A DNA stretch of 33,810 bases from Saccoglossus kowalevskii (taxonomy: Eukaryota; Hemichordata; Enteropneusta; Harrimaniidae). The position numbers and the translations under genes were made by a program. The notes beneath the pieces were generated by a model, which saw nothing but the letters and a program-made list of their open reading frames with translations, did not search any database and was not told the origin of the DNA. Where the stretch lies: contig NW_003156237.1 in NCBI RefSeq assembly GCF_000003605.2, positions 177,705-211,514 on the forward strand, read 5' to 3'. Below are positions 31,201 through 33,810 of this stretch, piece after piece; the first letter of the stretch is position 1, and each line of letters opens with the position of its first letter.

Positions 31201-32413
31201 AAACAGCATTCCGATCTCTAATCTCAGCAAATGACAGTCCACGAAAATACAAATCGACAACTCTTGTTCTCACTTCAACTGTTTTTTTGACTCCTTGCTT
31301 CTCCATCATGGAGCGTTAAACAACTTGGACAAATGCCGATTTGTAGACGCAAACTACACGATGACCGACCAAAAGTGAATGAAAGACAGGCGCGCCTCAA
31401 AGTCTAGGTGTACCTGGCTTTGTAGCAAAAATAGAAAACATTGTAGGCAATATCTGTCAATCATTCCTCTGATTTGCAGTCGATGTGTATATTTCTAGTT
31501 ACAACTTCTGTCAATTTGAAAACAAAGTGTGTAACCTACTGTAGTAAGTTATCAACATCTAGCACTACTTCAGCGTCAAATCAGTGCCTGGAATTGCTGT
31601 AAGACTTCACATCCTATATCATGTGAATTCTTACCACAAACGTTGGACCATCAGATATTCTCTTGCATTCCTCAATTTCATTCATACATAACTGTGACGT
31701 CATGTGATCATCTGTGGCTTCGTCTCGTACTCCCCATCTCATATCCACGACTTGAAACTCTAATCCATATTTTGATTTACAGTAATCTCTTAGTTTTGGA
31801 TAAACATCTTGCATCAAAGCATTTCGTTCAACATAAGTATCTAAAAGAGAAGTACAATGTAAATATGAGAATGTAAGTTAATAAAGCGCGGTAGACATCG
31901 TGCCGCGCATGCATTGGATTATGGGAAAATCAATGTTTATCAAAACAAATATCGCACATGCGAGCCCTTTAATATCTGAGCTTGAGACTCCAATCATCTG
32001 AATGATAAATTCTACAATGTTCCGTATCCACCATGTGCTTTATCACTCCAGTGATCTGATTTGTATGTTCTGCAGGTTTCGTACCACAGTCCCTCTGTGT
32101 TTGTACTCTTGTTCGTACTATTATAGGTGATACTTCGTTCACTGCGAGATCTTGCCCGCCATATTTTGACATGATAGATTTTCACTGAGAGTGAGGGAGT
32201 CATGTTTTGCTCCTCAAATAATATTCCAAATTATTCTCTCCCCTCATTGGGTCCATATTTCCCAATACCGTGGTTACCTTAGAAGGTGAAAATGTTTAAC
32301 CTACCTGTGAACGTTGAGCTTGTAAATATACGCACTACTCGCGATCTGATTGGCGGAAGGTCACAATTTGTTCTACCCAACGATAACGCACGTTTCAAAT
32401 CACTGTCATCCAT
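17124..32413 (-). CDS. NWD2-like: Gene B: giant NWD2-like STAND protein with three tandem WD40 modules, about 3522 aa, 10 coding exons
   Basis: Exons 32305-32413, 31635-31840, 30071-30419, 27179-29485, 26515-26754, 23038-25440, 22587-22832, 19895-22273, 19438-19686 and 17124-19204 join in one frame: 10569 nt including TGA. Domains: DUF4062 (about 28-155); NACHT with Walker A GQSGSGKTS (403-411) and Walker B IFLDSLDQL (about 493-501); winged-helix/helical region; module 1 (about 915-1655), linker (1656-1785), module 2 (about 1786-2541), linker (2542-2660), module 3 (about 2661-3413) and a basic tail to 3522. Each module is about 14 WD-like repeats, enough for two propellers. Exons 1-4 match gene A in phase, and exons 1-3 nearly or exactly in length. 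Modules 2 and 3 look most alike, and all three are closer to each other than to gene A. There is no CaaX end. The start ATG has a strong context (ACAATGG). ATPase-driven signalling is inferred; the ligand is unknown. Confidence 0.88.
19205..19437 (-). other. Gene B introns 7-9 (short cassette introns)
   Basis: The module introns are short: 205 nt (22833-23037), 313 nt (22274-22586), 208 nt (19687-19894) and 233 nt (19205-19437), all phase 1 with GT-AG ends. They are AT-rich with small microsatellites (AATA near 22835, ATAACA near 19785) and show no obvious similarity between cassettes, which implies that the duplications are old. Confidence 0.75.
19438..19686 (-). CDS. NWD2-like: Gene B exon 9: small WD40 exon of module 3
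   Basis: 249 nt, phase 1-1, acceptor TTTTATTGTAG, donor G|GTAAGT. It encodes HITVWHIESGEHLFDLQGHT, SNFAISEM and FIVWSLEDGKQLYEEVEAHK, aligned end to end with the other small exons. Confidence 0.88.
19895..22273 (-). CDS. NWD2-like: Gene B exon 8: large WD40 exon of module 2, fused to the first blade of module 3
   Basis: 2379 nt, phase 1-1, acceptor TTTATTGAAG, donor A|GTAAGT. Like exon 6 it has WD40 blades up to DGRVMFYNV, a basic disordered linker (20151-20510) with GLPPLPAI and an Arg-rich stretch, and a final fused WD repeat (DEVISLAATSDGQLFISGSK to TYGY). The 5' third (DPGIKMWDLLTGHLLNVILD) is closest to exon 10. The ATG within WDLLTG context is internal and not a gene start. Confidence 0.92.
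22587..22832 (-). CDS. NWD2-like: Gene B exon 7: small WD40 exon of module 2
   Basis: 246 nt, phase 1-1, acceptor TATTTACAG, donor G|GTACGA. It encodes EIMVFNIKDGEHAFDLKGHY and FIVWSLKDGKQIYDAINAHT. The usual VWNI is changed to VFNI, so the signature Trp of this blade is replaced by Phe. Confidence 0.87.
23038..25440 (-). CDS. NWD2-like: Gene B exon 6: large WD40 exon of module 1, fused to the first blade of module 2
   Basis: 2403 nt, phase 1-1, acceptor TTTTATGCAG, donor G|GTGAGT. It has three parts: WD40 blades up to DERVMFFNV; a Pro/Gln/Asn-rich disordered linker (23297-23686) with RVPLPPI and SPYQQSPTKTF; then a complete extra WD repeat (DEVLSLAVTSDGKYLVSSSK to TYGY). The last part is homologous to the 3' end of the NACHT exon, not to the end of gene A exon 6. 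The internal stretch 24162-24411 is nearly identical to 20977-21226 in exon 8. Confidence 0.92.
25732..25864 (+). pseudogene. Non-LTR retrotransposon reverse-transcriptase fragment
   Basis: The plus strand reads NVYCVFLKSSKVGCF, MGGVVIKNMMCADDLVILSP and FFRGLL without a stop. This is the catalytic palm segment of LINE RTs (family pattern SKVGC...G...IN-MYADDLVLLSPS-GLQ), with the YADD box changed to CADD. Similarity stops abruptly on both sides, so it is a short dead fragment, antisense inside gene B intron 5. Confidence 0.75.
26237..26385. repeat. Dispersed repeat copy 2
   Basis: Second member of the family seen at 14381-14535, sharing TTCTGTAAACGT, ATACGCCACAGC, TTGAATTTATAT and TTTTTTTAATATGA in order. 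It lies in gene B intron 5. Confidence 0.7.
26515..26754 (-). CDS. NWD2-like: Gene B exon 5: small WD40 exon of module 1
   Basis: 240 nt, phase 1-1, acceptor CCCACAG, donor G|GTAGGT. It encodes EIHVWNIETGEHFLELNGHT and FIVWSLENGKQLYEKVELKG. It is 6-9 nt shorter than its paralogues near the 3' end, where the usual (E/N)AH is replaced by ELK. Confidence 0.88.
26755..27178 (-). other. Gene B intron 4
   Basis: 424-nt intron between the NACHT exon and the first small WD exon. The open frame on the plus strand at 26825-27058 has no recognisable domain. I see nothing else. Confidence 0.65.
27179..29485 (-). CDS. NWD2-like: Gene B exon 4: NACHT ATPase, winged-helix region and first WD repeat
   Basis: 2307 nt, phase 1-1, acceptor TTTATTTCAG, donor G|GTAAGT. 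Walker A GQSGSGKTS lies at 28917-28943, followed by Walker B VIFLDSLDQLS and the VSTLP sensor-like strand. SHALSYMTISQNGIGEAELE and WLPPTRRIP are shared with gene A. The exon closes with a WD repeat (DEVLSLAHTSDGRFLVSGSK) ending TYGY. The key ATPase residues Lys, Thr/Ser and both Asp are intact. Confidence 0.93.
29486..30070 (-). other. Gene B intron 3
   Basis: 585-nt AT-rich intron with GT-AG ends. No repeat or exon recognised. Confidence 0.65.
30071..30419 (-). CDS. NWD2-like: Gene B exon 3: end of DUF4062 and linker
   Basis: 349 nt, phase 0 in and 1 out; acceptor TGTTTTCAG, donor CGG|GTAATA. It encodes FLCQKYGYRPFPAKIP, DEWFQKDNNAVPPVYVLQ and a charged helix ending KYKIS. The EW-x-x-(K/R)D-x-NAVP pattern recurs in vertebrate NWD2 as I recall it. 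Confidence 0.87.
30518..30594 (+). repeat. Left terminal inverted repeat of the Tc1/mariner-like element
   Basis: Inverted match to 31523-31599, with two substitutions. Preceded by TA. Confidence 0.9.
31058..31309 (-). pseudogene. Degenerate transposase N-terminus (helix-turn-helix)
   Basis: An 83-codon frame from ATG 31307-31309 encodes VRTRVVDLYFRGLSFAEI, then VSKQTAYNIVKRF. This is the bipartite HTH pattern of Tc1/mariner transposases (I-x-x-L-x-x-G-x-S-x-x-x-I-A ... VS-x-x-T-V-x-x-I-x-x-x-(F/Y)). The frame stops soon after, and I cannot find the catalytic DDE/DDD core in the remaining ~500 bp, so it is not functional. Confidence 0.65.
31523..31599 (-). repeat. Right terminal inverted repeat of the Tc1/mariner-like element
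   Basis: Inverted match to 30518-30594. Followed by TA. Confidence 0.9.
31635..31840 (-). CDS. NWD2-like: Gene B exon 2: DUF4062 core
   Basis: 206 nt, acceptor CTTCTCTTTTAG, donor GTG|GTAAGA. It encodes YVERNALMQDVYPKLRDYC and GLEFQVVDMRWGVRDEA. Over 78 bp (31674-31751) it differs from gene A exon 2 at only one or two positions, including at synonymous sites. Confidence 0.9.
31841..32304 (-). other. Gene B intron 1
   Basis: 464-nt intron, much shorter than the 1287-nt gene A intron 1. Overlapping minus-strand frames at 31969-32203 have no domain support. Nothing else seen. Confidence 0.65.
32305..32413 (-). CDS. NWD2-like: Gene B exon 1: start and first strand of DUF4062
   Basis: 36 codons plus one base, ATG at 32411-32413 in context ACAATGG, donor ACAG|GTAGGT. 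The end RSRVVRIFTSSTFT matches gene A exon 1. A strong acceptor AACTCTTTTCAG ends 20 bases upstream of this ATG, so the exon probably extends to 32433. Those 20 bases are open in the same frame, so an upstream start is possible (see the leader exon). Confidence 0.85.
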
Positions 32414-32730
32414 TGTCGCCGTTATCGATGTTGCTGAAAAGAGTTGTGAACATTAAATCAAATGATCGGTCCATTGCAATTCCCCTCGCTGTTCTACCGA
32501 CCTACAAGCAGCACGTCAGGCAGTGCATGTGAAACGTCGCCAGCAAACACAAATAGGGGACGCAGTGTGTGTGCCAACAGTTCTTATTTGAAAGCGTAAA
32601 ACACATAGCAGGACAGTTGTATGGCTGTCACGCCGTGTTATCTATTATACCGTATATCAATTACAGGTATATTCTAATATTACGTCATATACATTTACAT
32701 AAACTATAATTTGTATATAATAGTACTTAC

Positions 32731-32754
32731 GTGGTAGCATTCATTCATTGTCTT
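32731..32754 (-). promoter_or_regulatory. Candidate gene B leader-exon 3' end with a cluster of three ATGs
   Basis: Minus strand: ACAATGAATGAATGCTACCAC is followed by a consensus donor GTAAGT (32725-32730). The matching acceptor AACTCTTTTCAG ends at 32434, just before exon 1. Joined, the third ATG reads in frame into exon 1 (MLPPTSITATM...), while the first two ATGs make short upstream frames that stop within exon 1. Either this exon is a 5' leader or it adds 10 residues. The exon's 5' limit is not visible. Confidence 0.45.
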
Positions 32755-33810
32755 CCTGTGTAATGCTTATGTTCAATCAAGGAGGTCAGTTTAAACTGAC
32801 ATTAGCGTAACTGCGCACGCTCCGTCGGTTGTTATGGTGATAACACAACACGCCACGTGTTTGTGCGGTGGTTGACCCACAATCACGCAAAACAAGAACC
32901 CGCGGACATACACCGGCATCGTGTACGCTGAAAGGTAATGTTCCATACGTACTCCGTTACGGACAGCATTATAAATTATAGCAGAATGTTTGAAATAAAA
33001 AACATTTTAAACTCCACTGCAGTTTGTACATTTTTGTAGGAAATTTGTCAACCCCGGTTGTCCACTCTTAAAACAAACGTTTCTGACAATAATCAGTTTT
33101 CTATTTTCTTTCACTTCTCATGTTTTAATGTATTACCTCAGTCAATTGAATTGATTAACAAAGCCAATCTAATTATTTCGTAAATACAATGGTGGGCAGA
33201 TGCTCAAGGTCAAGTGAAGTGCATGGTTTTATATTATGTTCTGCTATTCTGGCATTCATGTCAATATTTGCGCAGTCCTTTGATAGAGGGCGCAGTCACA
33301 CACATGTCAACTTTGTCCCAGGACCCAGTATTCACTCTCATAAATATTAAACACAGTGGCGGCACGGGGGGGTGGGGGTGGTGGTAAGAGGCGGTCGTCC
33401 CATCGAAACAAATCGCCCCTCCAAAATGAAGCTGAAACCTTTGTATCAGCAACATTTGCTCTCTCAAAATCCAGGAAATAGCGTTTCAGAGGGTCTGATA
33501 TTTAAAAATTGTTAAGGGGGAGCGTGCCTACGGACCCCCATGGTGAGATCGCACCTATTATAAGGCGCAACGTAGGCGAGAATATCTCGCTCCATGCAAA
33601 ATTTTGTGCAAGTTCGAATTTCATGTAAATAAACAATGTATTTTACACTCGTTGATTGCTACCCCAGACCATTCGTCCCGGTGTTATCGCTATCGCCACA
33701 CGAGACTCCAGCTTGTCTCCTATACAATTTGACTGCGCACATCCAGAAAGTAGATGTAGCTGTGATTGGTGGAATACTAATGAGTTGAGTGTCAATCAAA
33801 CGCCCACGCT
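32755..33810. other. Upstream region of gene B
   Basis: It should contain the gene B promoter but shows no clear TATA box that I would defend. The right part (about 33350-33545) resembles a hAT-type terminal repeat: CAGTGGCGGCACGGGGGG and then AAAATTGTTAAGGGGGAGCG with GGACCCCC. No coding exon or RNA gene was recognised. Confidence 0.45.

Larger units (their letters stand above)
30518..31599. mobile_element. Tc1/mariner-like DNA transposon remnant, 1082 bp, with ~75-bp TIRs and TA target duplication
   Basis: The element starts CAGCAATTCCAGGCACTG at 30518 and ends with its exact inverse at 31599. Inverted repeats run about 77 bp with two mismatches (at CTACA[A/G]TAGG and CTTT[A/G]TTTT). TA dinucleotides flank both ends (30516-30517 and 31600-31601). 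The interior has a minus-strand frame with a transposase-like helix-turn-helix. At 1.08 kb with a broken transposase it is non-autonomous. It is inserted in gene B intron 2 (30420-31634), 35 bases from the exon 2 donor. Confidence 0.9.

Noticed and set aside
1..33810. CRISPR arrays, operons, tRNA or rRNA genes.
   Set aside because: The only regular array (1-314) has no unique spacers. Gene structure is intronic and eukaryotic, and no tRNA cloverleaf boxes or rRNA segments were recognised.

Overview
The window is animal nuclear DNA: AT-rich, with short-to-medium GT-AG introns, AATAAA polyadenylation, a minisatellite, and Tc1/mariner-, piggyBac- and LINE-type remnants. Nothing is bacterial. The gene families and repeat style suggest a non-vertebrate animal, probably a marine deuterostome or lophotrochozoan. 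I cannot name the species from sequence alone.

Three protein genes can be reconstructed by joining exons at splice sites of matching phase. (1) At the left edge, on the plus strand, are the last three exons (528-1746) of a sorting nexin of the SNX19/SNX13/SNX25 group. They encode its C-terminal Nexin_C domain. (2) On the minus strand, gene A (13170 to 4268, 6 coding exons, about 1858 aa) is an NWD2-like STAND protein with DUF4062, NACHT ATPase and WD40 propellers. It ends in an acidic Pro/Ser-rich tail and a CaaX-type terminus, Cys-Ser-Val-Leu. (3) Also on the minus strand, gene B (32413 to 17124, 10 coding exons, about 3522 aa) is a giant paralogue. Its first four exons match gene A exon for exon and phase for phase. 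It then carries three tandem copies of the whole WD40 sensor module, each made of one small exon (240-249 nt) and one large exon (about 2.1-2.4 kb).

The two internal large exons of gene B are chimeric. Each starts as a normal WD40 exon, runs through what was a C-terminal disordered tail, then continues without an intron into a copy of the WD repeat that normally ends the NACHT exon. All cassette introns are phase 1, so cassettes can be duplicated, and possibly skipped in splicing, without frameshift. A 250-bp stretch shared by modules 1 and 2 differs at only four bases, although the flanking sequence is strongly diverged. This is a gene-conversion signature. I regard this one-NACHT, three-propeller-module receptor as the most interesting object in the window.

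Layout: 1-314 minisatellite (in a sorting nexin intron); 528-1746 sorting nexin 3' exons; 1747-4267 convergent intergenic DNA with two MITE-like elements; 4268-13170 gene A; 13171-17123 intergenic with dispersed and tandem repeats and a GC-richer block; 17124-32413 gene B, with a 1082-bp Tc1/mariner-like element and a LINE RT fragment in its introns; 32414-33810 gene B upstream region with a probable leader-exon donor and a possible hAT-like repeat. By family analogy, the NACHT ATPase would drive oligomerisation once the WD40 propellers release autoinhibition (Apaf-1-like logic). The ligand and the output are unknown.
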